From positions 186,001 to 250,000 of the forward strand of contig VWZX01004918.1 in NCBI GenBank assembly GCA_013399015.1: a stretch of 64,000 nt of DNA, in the 5' to 3' direction. The notes below the pieces were generated by a model. It searched no databases. It was not told the origin of the DNA and saw nothing but the letters and a program-made list of their open reading frames with translations. Below are positions 33,031-44,510 of the stretch, in pieces (position 1 is the first letter of the stretch; each line of letters starts with the position of its first letter). The stretch is from Galbula dea. Taxonomy: Eukaryota > Chordata > Aves > Piciformes > Galbulidae. The position numbers and the translations under genes were made by a program.

Positions 33031-33920
33031 ATTTCCTCATGTTTTGAGAAAGTAACAAAATTCCAGTCAAGAATCACCTTTTTTTAATTATTATTATTTT
33101 GTGTTCTTTTCCTGTGGTGCCAGCTGGTTATTAGTTCAAGCTTGTGTCTGTCAAACCCTGCAGAGTAACATTTTTGAAGTATCATCTGTCTCTCCCAGCA
33201 ACTTGTGTGGATTGCTGTGGGAATGGAATTTCTTTTGACTCGCCTCCAGTTCTAAAAGTATTTGTGTGTTCTTATCTATTAAGAATGACTCTGCAGAAGA
33301 TCTCAATGCCAGCCTTTGTAGGATAGACAAGAAAGGTTTACCTGAGGCACACTCTCCTCATACTATAAGCAAATCAATGCTGTGCCCTTGGAGTCATCCA
33401 AATCCCAGAATTGTAGTTCTTTTATAAACTTGTAGATTGCAGAAAAGCACTACATCATTTTATTTTCTATGCATTGGAGTAGTGTTTTGTTCTACAGATC
33501 AAAATGAAGCTGCCTAACAATGAGGTTACACTAAGTTTTCTGGTAAAGTTTTTTTTCCACTCTTATTCAGATAGTTCATTGGCAGGAAGCCTTCAGACTT
33601 TGCTGGTCTTTATAACTTTATTATGGTTTTTTTCTTCTCTGTGTAGCAGCAGGAATTCATCTTTTTGAAACTTCACTAACATCTGTGGAATTTCACACTT
33701 TAAAAAAATAAAATCATTTGAGATGTACTGCAATATTATTGAACATTGGACATGATTGGCAACATCAAAGGAACTTTTGTTTTGAGCCATTAGCTGTCAT
33801 ATTCAGTGATGTGTGTGGCACACAACAAAGGCAATGGGTTTAAACTCCTAAGTCATTTAGTTGCTTTCAAGTAGTTTAATTGTTGACATTTTTGTTAACT
33901 GGGACAGGTAGATGAACCCA
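33031..33920. other. AT-rich unique sequence, no gene recognised
   Basis: T-rich runs lie near 33080-33105 and 33548-33556. There is no convincing coding. Confidence 0.5.
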
Positions 33921-34140
33921 GATTCACAGAATGTTAGGGGCTGGAAGAGATCTCTGGAAATCATCTGCTACAGCAGGTTCAGCTATAGCAAGTTGCACAG
34001 GATCACGTCCAGGAGGCTTTTGGAAGTCTCCAGACAAGGAGGCTTCACAACCTGTCTAGGCAGCCTGGTTCCAGTGGTCTCTCCCCTCAAAGAAAAGTTG
34101 TTTTCCCTCATGTTCAGATGGAACCTCTAGCATTTTCCAT
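33921..34140 (-). mobile_element. CR1 fragment (CATCTGCTACAGCAGG type)
   Basis: Reversed CR1 of a different subfamily: 'gattcacagaatgttagggg', 'ctggaagagatctctggaaa', 'ttgcacaggatcacgtccag', 'cttcacaacctgtctaggca', 'gcctggttccagtggtctct' and 'ttttccctcatgttcagatg'. Its internal sequence (the LLQ..CTG-type 3' UTR) is clearly unlike the dominant type. Decayed similarity may reach about 34240. Confidence 0.88.
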
Positions 34141-34960
34141 CCTAGAGCTGCCTGAGTGACCTTCCCTTCTGGTCTTTCTGGGGCTAGCTTTCATCCCTGG
34201 AAGATCCTGACCAGCATCTTCTCAGGCAGTTGGGTTCTGATGCACTCTGCTGACCTAGAGTCCTGCTAAATGAGACTCTGTACCTTTTAAACTACATTGT
34301 AATAGATTTCATATTCAACATTGCAAGGTGCAGAGAACTAGAAGGATATTGTGCAGCCTCACTTCCTCTAGGATGGTTTTGTTATTAATGAGTTTAACAC
34401 CTCCACTTAATACATGCTTGTTTAGTTGCCATGAGAGACGTGACATCAGTTCAGACTTAGGAACTCCCAAATTGTTTTGTCTGTCTCATAGGTTAACCGC
34501 CTAGTTACAGATAGAAATTGTAGGTCCAGCTCTGATTCATTAAGCTAATTAACTGAATTATTTCATCAAGCTTAGCTGTGCCAAAATAGTAGGTGGCAAG
34601 CAAAGTACTGTGCTGAAAATACCATACTGACAGAAACTGAAATTTCACTGCACTTAATGGAAAGCTCTCATTAATATTTGAGGCTTAATTTTGAATCAGG
34701 GAACAGTAATGGTGAAAGAGGTTGGACTAGCAGCCTTGGTGAAGTTTTACTGCTGGTAGAATATGATTAACCATGGCTAAAAGGAATCTGAATCCTTTCA
34801 GAGCCTACCTGTTTCAAGCCTTGTAGTGGCACATGCTGATTGTTCCATTCACTTTACCCAAACTGGTCATCAGGCACAGAACATTGTGATTGAGACAAAC
34901 AAGAAGTTGCTATGTTGGTAATCTCTCAAAGATCTGAATCTACACAACTAGCCAGTTGTC
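34141..34960. other. Unique sequence, no gene recognised
   Basis: The first 100 bases may be further decayed CR1. An X-box half-site (GTTGCCAT) occurs at 34426. No gene is seen. Confidence 0.45.
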
Positions 34961-35194
34961 CTAGGGGAGGTTCAAGTTGAATATTAGGAACAAATTCTTC
35001 ACTGAAAGGAGTGGTTAAGCATTGGCAAAGGCTGCCCAGGACAGTGGTGGAATCACCATTCCTGGAGGGGTTCAAGCAATGTGTACATGTGGTACTTGGT
35101 TATATGGTTTAGTGGCATGGTGATATTGGGTCAACAGTTGGACTTGATGATCTTAGAAGTCTTTTCCAACATTAATGATTTTGTGTTTCTATGA
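34961..35194 (+). mobile_element. CR1 fragment, ORF2 end plus 3' UTR
   Basis: Sense CR1: 'ctaggggaggttcaagttga', 'gaacaaattcttcactgaaa', 'gcattggcaaaggctgccca', 'gttggacttgatgatcttag' and terminal 'tgtgtttctatga'. An extra G in 'gaaaggagtggttaagc' shifts the ORF2 frame. Confidence 0.92.
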
Positions 35195-38100
35195 AGGGCT
35201 TTAGAAATGCAACAGCTTTCTCAACAACCAGTTTGTCATTCAAGTCATCAGATGATGTGAATCCTGTGAGCAAAACTCAGACTAATCTTCTGAGCAACTC
35301 AAATACCTTACTGCTCGTTTGTGTGTAAGAGACGAAGGGGCACAGCATTTCCTTGATGCCTCTTTGTAAGAACTCCTTATGAAGTGCCTATACCTCTAAT
35401 TTTGTCAGATTGCATTAATTAGTAGTGAAAGTCATTCTCCAAAAGATGTATGCAACTGTTTTGTACAGACTGCTTGTGCTTGAAATGTTTTTGTTGATTC
35501 ACCCCCAGGGAGGCACAGAAGTCATGTCTAGCAGGTGTGTGATTCCTAAGAGGGAGAAGTAGGGCTATGTGTATTTCCACAAATCAGATGTTTCCACAGG
35601 CTCTGGACATTTATCCTTACCTGGATGCTGAACCCACTGCAGCTTGTCCCTCTCTACAGCTGGCAGTTCTCCTAAGATTTTGTCAGGGGAAAAACATCTA
35701 CTCCACAGTGGTCCACCAAACTCCAGTCTGTCCTCAGCCTAACAAGCTGTGTAGAAACTACATGACCTGACTCTGCAATGTAAGTGTAAATCAGAGGCTC
35801 CTCCACTGAAGCCAGTGGGATTATGGCACTGTAAAAGTGATGTATGTGAGAGGAAAAGCAGAGCCATGAGATGAATGACTGGGGGTGACACTGAGCTATA
35901 GAATCTCTTGGCATAGCTGTTCAGTGAGACACAGAGACTGTGTGTGATGCTTTCAAAATCAAAACAGCAAAAAAAGAAAGATTTTTGGGAGACATCAGCA
36001 AAGCAGAAAGTCTTGTCTAAAGCAAGGAAACAAAAATAATGCACAACTTTCTGAACAATCAATGGTTGCTCCAATAGAAAGCCAGTCTTTTCCTCATTGT
36101 CTTTCTTGTTTTAAAGTCTGGATGGGGAGGTTAGCTTTAAGTCCTAAACTCTATTTAAATTCTTTTTCTGTGGCTTTTTTTCTTCATGTCACTTTTCTGT
36201 AAAATTATGCTAAAGCTAATTGCCACTCAGCTGCCTGTGGTAAAAAAAAATCATCATCTTGGGTTTAGCTTTTGGATTGCTCTCTTGTACTTACTAGAAT
36301 TCCTTTACCACAGACTTTGCATTTGATTCTTAAAATTTCCCTCTCTAGGAAAATAGAAAAATACAAACCCAGAAGAACTTCTCTAGAGCCTTTTTCAGTT
36401 GCTTGTGGCATCAGTCTTTGGAGCTGCTTACTTCTTTGCTGCTTTGGAGAGGCTGAGAAGAGCACTCCCATGGTGTATTTTGTTGTTATCTGGTTTAAGT
36501 GCCACAGAAGTTTCAGATGTAGAGTAGAGATCTCAGACAAATTAGCCATGAGGTAAAGATTTAGCTTTTCTGAGTGAAACCACAATGCCTCAGTTCATCA
36601 AACACATATTTTGTGGAAGCTACTGTCATATGAATTTTAGTGCATTTTGAAGCTATTTTGTCCTGATTAGTAAGTTGTGATTCCATTGGGATTTGCTATG
36701 CAATCTCTCCAAAGGAGTAGTCTTGGGCACTCTTTCAGTTCACGTTCACCTAAGCTACCTGATGGCAGAACTGTGACTTATGTTTCTGTGAGCAATACAA
36801 GCTTCCTTTGAGTTAGGTGTGTTTTTTGTTTGGGATTGGTTTGGTTTTGTTTTGTTTTTCAGGTAGGTGTCTGAGAGCCATATATGTGTTGGCTTCTGAG
36901 TCAAAAGTCTTGTTCTTGGTTTCCCTCTCCCTTTGTAAGTGCTTTTCTCTCCCTGTTTATTTGAAGGCACAATGCAAATTTTAAAGGAGCAGCCAGCAGG
37001 GAACTGCTGCATTTTTCATTGGGGTGATACATATAGAGAGTGAGAGACTGCTGAGTCAGGCACAGTTTGCTGTTTGTCACTGCCTAAACCCATTAGCAAT
37101 ATAAGATTATACAAGGCACCTGCTGAAAGATCAAAAGATCTTACTTGAAAACCTGGAGAGTGGTATTAAAGGCAGATTTGTAGCCTGTACCCTGCACAAA
37201 AAATAAAAACAATTTCTTTTTCCTGAGAGCTTTTATGGCTTGAGTAACAAAGACAGGAAGGTGACATGATTTTCCATGGCTCATCACAAGCCTTTCAGAT
37301 TGTCCAATGTCCAACATTGTTTCAGACTGGAATATCTGAGGAGGAGAAGGAAGGAGAGGTAATATTGCTGAAAGTGTTTTATAGAGAGACATAGAGCGGT
37401 CACATCCTTTATTGCTTTAAATCCACTTTGTTCCTCTTGGGAGGGGTGTAGGGGGTTTGTGACAGGGCTCAACCAACACAGCAGCTTTGGCTTTGAAGTG
37501 TTTCATCACCTGATGTACTTAACAGTGCTGACCTGAATGCCAGGCTTTTGTGTGTGATGCAGGAGTGGAGTTGGGGGCATCAAAAGCCAGGGCTTTCAAA
37601 ACTTGGGCTAACCAGCAGAAAGTGCTGGAGGGGGGAATAGGGCTGAAACCCTGATCCTCTCAGAAGCAAAGTGAACAAATCACGTACTGCAGGCGAGCAC
37701 CCACCTCCAGTCTGATTTCCTTCTAACGTAAGAAAAGGAAAGCACCTACTGAAACACTCCTGCAGAAGTAAAAAGTGAGCATGAAACTCTTTGTTCATTT
37801 TCCCTAAAGTCAGAGCATCTGCTGCCATTTTATATCTGACTGCTGTAACTACCTCCTGCTCTGCAGTGGCAGGTGCCCAAGTGATGCATGCTTGAAGGTT
37901 TTCACTCTACTTTAAGTAATTAATATTTCATTGGGCTGGAGTGGAGGAAAAGCTGCAGCCACAGTCTAATGACTAGGAGGGCTCTCTGGGACAAGCACGA
38001 AGCAGATTCACGTCCCCATTGCAGGATGTACTTCACATTATGTAGTCACTGAAACAAGCTCTTGCTGGGTCAGCTCCTCCCTTAGATGACTACCAACATC

Positions 38101-38290
38101 ACCAAGATGCAGTTATTTTTGCTCATCTACTCTGGTACAAGTAGTATAAAAATTATGAAAGCACCACCCTTGAAACATTACACACCCAGGTAGTATGAGT
38201 CTTTATTTTTGCAGTAGGAGGTGCAGGTTCAAACCCCTTCCTACAAAGGATGGAGATTTAGTGCTTGTATCCTGTGTGCTTGTGAGTTGT
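35195..38290. other. Unique sequence, no gene recognised
   Basis: No repeats apart from a G/T-rich tract at 36815-36862. Overlapping short frames on the minus strand at 35672-36074 and a pair of antiparallel frames at 36265-36585 are unrecognised. Confidence 0.5.
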
Positions 38291-38386
38291 ACTTAGAGAC
38301 ATGGTTTAGTGGCATGGTGGTGACAGGTTGATGATTGGACTTGATAATCTTAGAGGTCTCTTCCAATCTTAATGATTCTGTGATTT
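38291..38386 (+). mobile_element. CR1 terminal 3' UTR fragment
   Basis: 'Acttagagacatggtttagt', 'ggcatggtggtgacaggttg', 'gattggacttgataatctta' and 'aatgattctgtgattt' make up the last ~95 bases of a sense CR1. It begins at the ORF2 stop codon (ATGGTTTAG). Confidence 0.9.
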
Positions 38387-41300
38387 AAGTCTTGCTTTTC
38401 TGCAAAATGGCTGCTCCAAGTAGGAAGTTGTGAATACACTTGCTGTTGGCATGTTTTGGCAGTGTTCTTCCATCTCCTTCAGTTGCCAAAAACAATCATA
38501 ACAGCCATGGATGCAGACCCTGGAGGATTCTTCAGTGGAAAGGGATTTCCTGGTGGCAGAGAATCAAGGTTTTCATTCTGCTGTCTATTCTTGCTGTGGG
38601 GGGTGTCAGGAGAAGAAAAGGTCTGCAGCCAAAGTGCCTCTGAGCCTGCCAGTCCCTGCTGCTGTGACAGGCTGTTGGAGTGGTGGGCACTCAGGTATGA
38701 GTTAGAGCAGCTTTTTAGTCTCTTCTGTGTTGTGCCAGGGCTTGGGAGAGTTCCCAGCTACCCCCATAAGGCAAACAGTATAGAGGTGGCTTAATTCCTC
38801 TGAGTCTGGCACAGTGTCATGAGTACTGGGTTTGAGAGCACTTCCAGTGCTCAATAGCAATTTTCCAGTGCTGTGAACATGACACTGTCTTACCTTGCAG
38901 ATTCTTCCATTGGCAAGTTATTGCCTTGGCTCCAACTGAAATGTCATTGCAGGAAGAGGCTGTGTGGCATTACAGCCTAGTGTTCCGTGTGAAAGAAATG
39001 CAGGCCGATTTAGCGTGCTCTGTGAGAGAGGCTGAGATACTTACCACCAAGAAAATGTTTGAGTTAGCTCTGTGAATGGAAGCTGAAAAGCTGGCCTGCC
39101 AGGTGGCTGAAGGAGGGAGTCTTGTGAAGATAAGACAGCCCTGTTTCAACTAAGACTAATGAAGCAAAGCTGAAATAACAAAACACACAGTTTCAAGACA
39201 GATTCTGAAGGCTACAGCGAGGCAATTGAGACCTTTGCCTAATTAATGGTGATTTTAAAGTTGACACCCCTCAGCACATTTATGACTATGTTACTCAACT
39301 CTCTACCCAAATCATGCTGAACATCACCAGAAGGTAGGGACAGTTAGACTTAACATATAAAAACCCATGTCAGGACTATTTCCTTCTTTGGTGGGGGACA
39401 GGCTGAAGACAGGATTTAGCTATTACAGAGGACGACAGATCAGCTGCTCCTTCTCCCATCAACAGGGAGGGAGAAGCTTTCTTAGTAAGACTTGCACAAT
39501 CAATATACAGCCTAACCTCTCTGCTAACATTTCTCTTTATTATATTTTAGTGTTGTTTTAAAGCTTTTTACTTTCCTGACTTTGTTGCATGCTTCCCTGG
39601 GAGTATAATTATTAGCCTGAGCTCAAATTCCTTGCAGTTATTCAACTTACTACTGACAATTCCAAGTCTGTTATCTGTCACTACAATAAATCAAACTGAT
39701 CATTAATTTTAACTTGTCCAGACTGTTTCAGAGACAGTCCATATCAGGCACTGTTAGGCAGCTTTTGTCTAATGTAGAGACCTGAAACACTAGACAGATT
39801 GCTGGGTCAGGGTCTCACCTGTTAATGTGACAGCTGTGTATACATTTGTAATAGCTGTTTGTGTCAAAGACTTTTGAGAGGCTTTGGGGCTTTAAATATA
39901 ATAGTCTGAATCAGATTTTAGACTGTCAGGGGTCTGAATAGATATAAACTTATTTTGATAGGAGTGATGACTTGAAGATGCTAAACAGATAAAATGACCA
40001 CCCCTGGGAAAACAAGGTGTGATTATCATGAGACAAGTCTTCAAGAGAAAACAGCAAAGAATAAGACAAAAATTCAAACAGAAATCCCCCAAAGCAACCC
40101 TAAAATACTGCAGAGTCTATGAGAAAAGTAATGTGTGGTAAGCTAAAGAAATGTTATATATTTATATAGAGAGAGTGGGGTCTTTTTAAAGCTCACTAAA
40201 GAGGTAGGTACAGGCTCACCGTGCAGTCTTTGTGCTCCTCCAGGAACACAGGGGTTTAGTTCAAGTCAGTCACTCATTTCAAATATACCCTTTTAGACTG
40301 GAAGATGGCACCTCACTGCTAAAATCAGTGAATATCTATTAAAGAGCTTTTTGGCTTGAACTGAAATAAGAAAGTTTTTTTTTTCTTTTCTTATTGACAC
40401 ATGATTCTTCCATATTTGTGTTTTAGCACATGATTTTTAACAAATAGATTCTTGGCTGAGTGATTGTATAATGCAGGAGTTATTCCAGGAACTGGTACTG
40501 GCTATCTGATGGGAAAAGCTGTATTTCAATTCCCTTACTGTGAGCATTTACTTTCTTCTGCTTCTCTTGTGATCAGAAGTTATCCTTTTCCTTCCAGATG
40601 CAGATGGAAGGACAAAACTGACTGGCAAAAGTCTGATGATCCCCTTCCCAAGCATTGTATCATCCCACATTCTTTGTACAAGGTATATGAGTACTGAAGA
40701 GCTCTTCCTTTCTCATTTGGCATATGGGTGACCGAGGCAGGAGCTGGTGTCTACAGAGCCAATTTCCCAGGTTGGAAACCACTCAGTTACACATTTTGTC
40801 TAGAAATCAAGAAGAGAAGTGCTTGAAAAAGTGCTTAGCATGTTGATGTAACCTTAGCAATTAAACCTTTTTTCCTAGAAGTAATTATTATAGCTAAAAA
40901 TAAAAAAAAATGAAAATAATAAAAAAAGAGACATAGATGTAATACAGTTCATTGCTAGACTGGCCTTAAATCTATTGTTCAGTGCAAAGAAATGTGCTTA
41001 TTAGATTGTGAGGTGTTTTTTCTTTGGTCATTCTCATCCATATGAAATTATCTAGAGTACAGCCAAAGAGCTATTAATGGGCTGTGAGAGCCATTGTTAT
41101 TCCATTCCGAATGCCAAGTTGTGCTGGTTCCTTTTCATTCCTCCTGAACTTACACAGATCTGAGGTATTTTTTTCTGTATTTCTATTTTCTCCTATCTTT
41201 TCCCAGCTGATCCTTTTTCAACAATGGGTTGTTGGTTACCTTTCAAGTACAGAATAAATGTCAATTAGTTCTTCCTCTGTTAAGTGGCTGATGCTTGCAT

Positions 41301-42548
41301 CTCAAGAGCGTAAAATCCAAGGAGCTCTGCATGTTGTGCTCATCTGAAGCTGGAGTTTCTGGCTTCTAATATTTATCTGCAAACTTTGAATCTGATGAAA
41401 GGGTCTGCAGGAGAATAGAGCCCAGCAAGTGCAGAAGAGCAAGGGGAGATTAAGCACATTTACCATTACCTTTGTTGTGTCTCTTCCAGTAAATAGAATA
41501 TTCCTTTCAGTCACCTTCCTGCCAGTCTCCCCGTGTCCACTTTCATTTTGAGATGAAAAGAATCCAATCTGATTTCCTTTCTCAGGTCTCCCTGTTGATA
41601 CTGCTCTACATTTATTGTACTTTTTAACCAGCTCATTCTTGCTAATATGTTCTTACAAAATTCTTCATGAATGTTTAATTCCTAACAATAGAGTACCAGG
41701 AAAATTGTCACGGTACAGGAACATTCTGCCGAGCAACTTACCAGAGTAAAATTGCTAATATGACTCTTGGGTCAGTCATGCAGCCATTTTTAATGTCAAT
41801 TTAATGCAGTGATTCCCCTGGGGATGGAGGATGTCAGGCTCAGCAGAGCTGCACTGAATCAAGGTATCAGTATTTAGCAGCCCCAGGTTACTCAGCTACT
41901 GCTTCCCTCTGAGACCAGGAAAGATGATCACAAAAATGCTCATCCATGTTATCTGTCACATATACAGCTGGCTATGTGGTATGGAGAAAGTGTTTTATAG
42001 ATTTGGTAAGAGTTTTAAAAATAATAAAGGGCTGGATGGGAGGAGGGAGCAGGGGGAAAGGCAGAAGGCATGGAGGTCCAGCATCCTGCTCTGTTCTCCA
42101 ATTGTTTCTTCAGCAAAAAAACACACAAAATGCCCCATCCATACACTTGCTAACAAATAAACCATCATATTTTTCATAAGCTGAATAGATGCTTTGGAAA
42201 GCAGCCAACAGGGGAATTTTCCACTTGTGCTGCCTTTGCAGCCTCTCTCAAACCTACTGTTAAGCAGCAGGGGCACATACGCACTTCACTCCCTTTTCTA
42301 TTATACAGCTCTGACACATTAAGCTCTTTGGAATGGTATTCATATTTTATCAGCTCTCCTAACTTCAGTTCTTTATTTATAACATGCTCTTTTTTTTTTT
42401 TTCTTTCCATCCTGTATATCCAGATTTAGTAAAGAGAAAGAGACCAAAGCAGTGCAGTGAAAGAATTAAAAATAAACCCCCAAATCCCTCTGTGAATTTA
42501 ATCATACCTTTCAGGGGGAGTGTATTTTTTCAGTCAGTGTTAAAGAAG
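38387..42548. other. Unique sequence, no gene recognised
   Basis: This 4.2 kb stretch has no recognised repeat. At 38440-38800 all three plus frames are open for 60-110 codons in slightly GC-richer sequence. Openness in several frames at once argues for composition and against a gene. A poly-T run lies at 42389-42401. Confidence 0.5.
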
Positions 42549-42700
42549 TCACCTGATCATCCCTGGAAGTGTTCAAAAAATGTATAGATGTGGTGCTTGG
42601 GGACTTGGTTTTAGTGGTGAGTATGATAGTGTTGGATGGATGGTTGGACTTGATGATCTCAGAGGTCTTTTCAAACCATAATGATTGTATGGTTCTATCC
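42549..42700 (+). mobile_element. CR1 3' UTR fragment
   Basis: Sense CR1: 'gatcatccctggaagtgttc', 'aaaaaatgtatagatgtggt', 'gatggttggacttgatgatc', 'tcagaggtcttttcaaacca' and 'taatgattgtatggttctat'. It lies 53 bases before a second CR1 piece in the same orientation. Confidence 0.92.
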
Positions 42701-42753
42701 TATTCTTTTCATGGTACCCTCTACAGGTCATGTTTGATTTGCTTACATTCAAT

Positions 42754-42910
42754 ATAAGGGAACTTTAGACTGTATATTAGAAGATATTTCTTCCCAGAAG
42801 GAGTTGTTAGGCATTGGCCCAGGCTGCCCAGGACAGTGCTGGAGTCACCATCCCTGGAGGGGTGTGAAAAACATATAGATGTGGTACTTGGGTGCATGGT
42901 TTAGTGGCAT
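42754..42910 (+). mobile_element. CR1 fragment, ORF2 end, 3' UTR truncated
   Basis: Sense CR1: 'actgtatattagaagatatt', 'gttgttaggcattggcccag', 'gctgcccaggacagtgctgg' and 'gcatggtttagtggcat'. It stops soon after the ORF2 stop and lacks the last ~85 bases of the 3' UTR. Confidence 0.9.
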
Positions 42911-44474
42911 ACACTGCTAACGTTTTCTCCCTTTAAGCACAGAAGAATGTATGATGCAAGAAGATGGAGACTTCAGGCCTCCAGCTTGCAGAGATGAAAG
43001 GAAACCTGGCTCCACTCTCAGCCAGATTTTGACCTTGGGTAGATATCATTAGATCTGTTGATTTAATTAAAACTTACCTGGATTTTTTCTCAACTTTGAG
43101 GAGCAACTTTTTTCAGTTCAGTGTTTTTGAACTGTGAGTTTTATGAAGTAGCTGTGAGGAGAGAGTTTGAAGGATGTTAACTCATTTAGGTGTGAAGGTT
43201 TATAACCTCTTACAGCAATCCTTTTTCCTTTTTTTCCTTTTTTTTTTTTTCATCTTTGCCAGACAGCTTCAGCTGTACACAGCAAGCAGAGCTGAGTATG
43301 TCTTTGAAGGATTTGAGGAGGATACTTCATACTCAGAGATAATTCTAAAGTGCACTTGTGCCTGTGTTGTTTTGTTACTTTTCTTGCTGCTGACTTTTAT
43401 AGATTAACCACTTCAATATCTCTTGATTAACAGAAAAGCCAATAAAAATACTATTCTAATACTGTGTACAGCATGTACCTGTCCAGTGCAGACACAAGCA
43501 GGCAAAACCAAAGAAATATGCAGGCACAGGTAAACCATGAAGCCATGACCTCTCTGTGTGAATCTATCACAACAGAACAAGTTGAGATCCTCTCTGCCTT
43601 CTCAGAGTGGAAAGCATGGTGAATGCTGCCAGGTTTACTTATGTGTAATTGTAGAAATAAGAGCTGACCTCTTAGATGGTCCTATACCACTTTACAAGGT
43701 TTCCTTACCCTCTTATGTGTCATGTGGATGACTGGAAATCTCTGGGAATAAATATTGTAGCAAAATTTCAAAGGAGGAGCTTCCTAGTGGATATAATTTC
43801 ATGGATGTTCTTCTGAAACCAGTTGAATGTCTCCCAGTTTTCACCATTATAGCTAGGAACACAGCTTGGCACTTTCCTGGTTTTGCTAGGAAATCCAGAA
43901 TGTCAAGTAACAATTAAAAAAGGTCTAAGTCAGTAGGATCTTTGGTTTCCTGCAGACAGCTTCTTGGTTTTCAGGGAATTTTGGATAGCTTTTCATCAGA
44001 GTTGTTGGAGGAGGCTACAGAAAGAGAGAAGGGATCTGAGCTATTGGCCTCATAATATAGGATCAAGCTTCTTTAAAGTCACTCTAATTTGTGAGATCAG
44101 ATCAAATGCTTAGTTTAAGATAATGAGTGTAGTAAATTTGGGGAGATGCTTTGATTGCTCAGTGGTGCAAGGATGTTTTTTCCATAAAAGAAAATGATCT
44201 CTCAGATATACTACATAAGCAGCTTGGTTAACCATTTAGCTTCTGCATTTTGAGGGCAAGATGAGCTACAAAGAGTGTCAGTGCTTGGGCCAGCTCAAGT
44301 AATCACTGTGTGTAACTGTCCTATTTTAAGTGTGGCATCCTGATTAACATGTTGGTAAATGTCTGAGCTGAAGTGACTTGGTGTGAAGTCAAGTGGTCTG
44401 AGCTCTGACTGTCATCCACAGTCTTGGACTTGTCTGATTCTTACATCCCTGCAGACTTTGGTATGTGCTGGAAC
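42911..44474. other. Unique sequence, no gene recognised
   Basis: A T-rich tract (43222-43250) is the only simple sequence. Short frames are unrecognised. Confidence 0.5.
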
Positions 44475-44510
44475 CACAGAATCACAGAATCATTACGGTT
44501 GGAAAGGACA
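44475..44510 (-). mobile_element. CR1 terminal stub
   Basis: 'Cacagaatcacagaatcatt' followed by 'acggttggaaaggaca' is a reversed CR1 terminus of about 36 bases, the shortest insertion recognised here. Confidence 0.72.

Noticed and set aside
38440..38794. Three overlapping plus-strand open frames
   Set aside because: Openness in all three frames at once points to base composition. None resembles a known protein.
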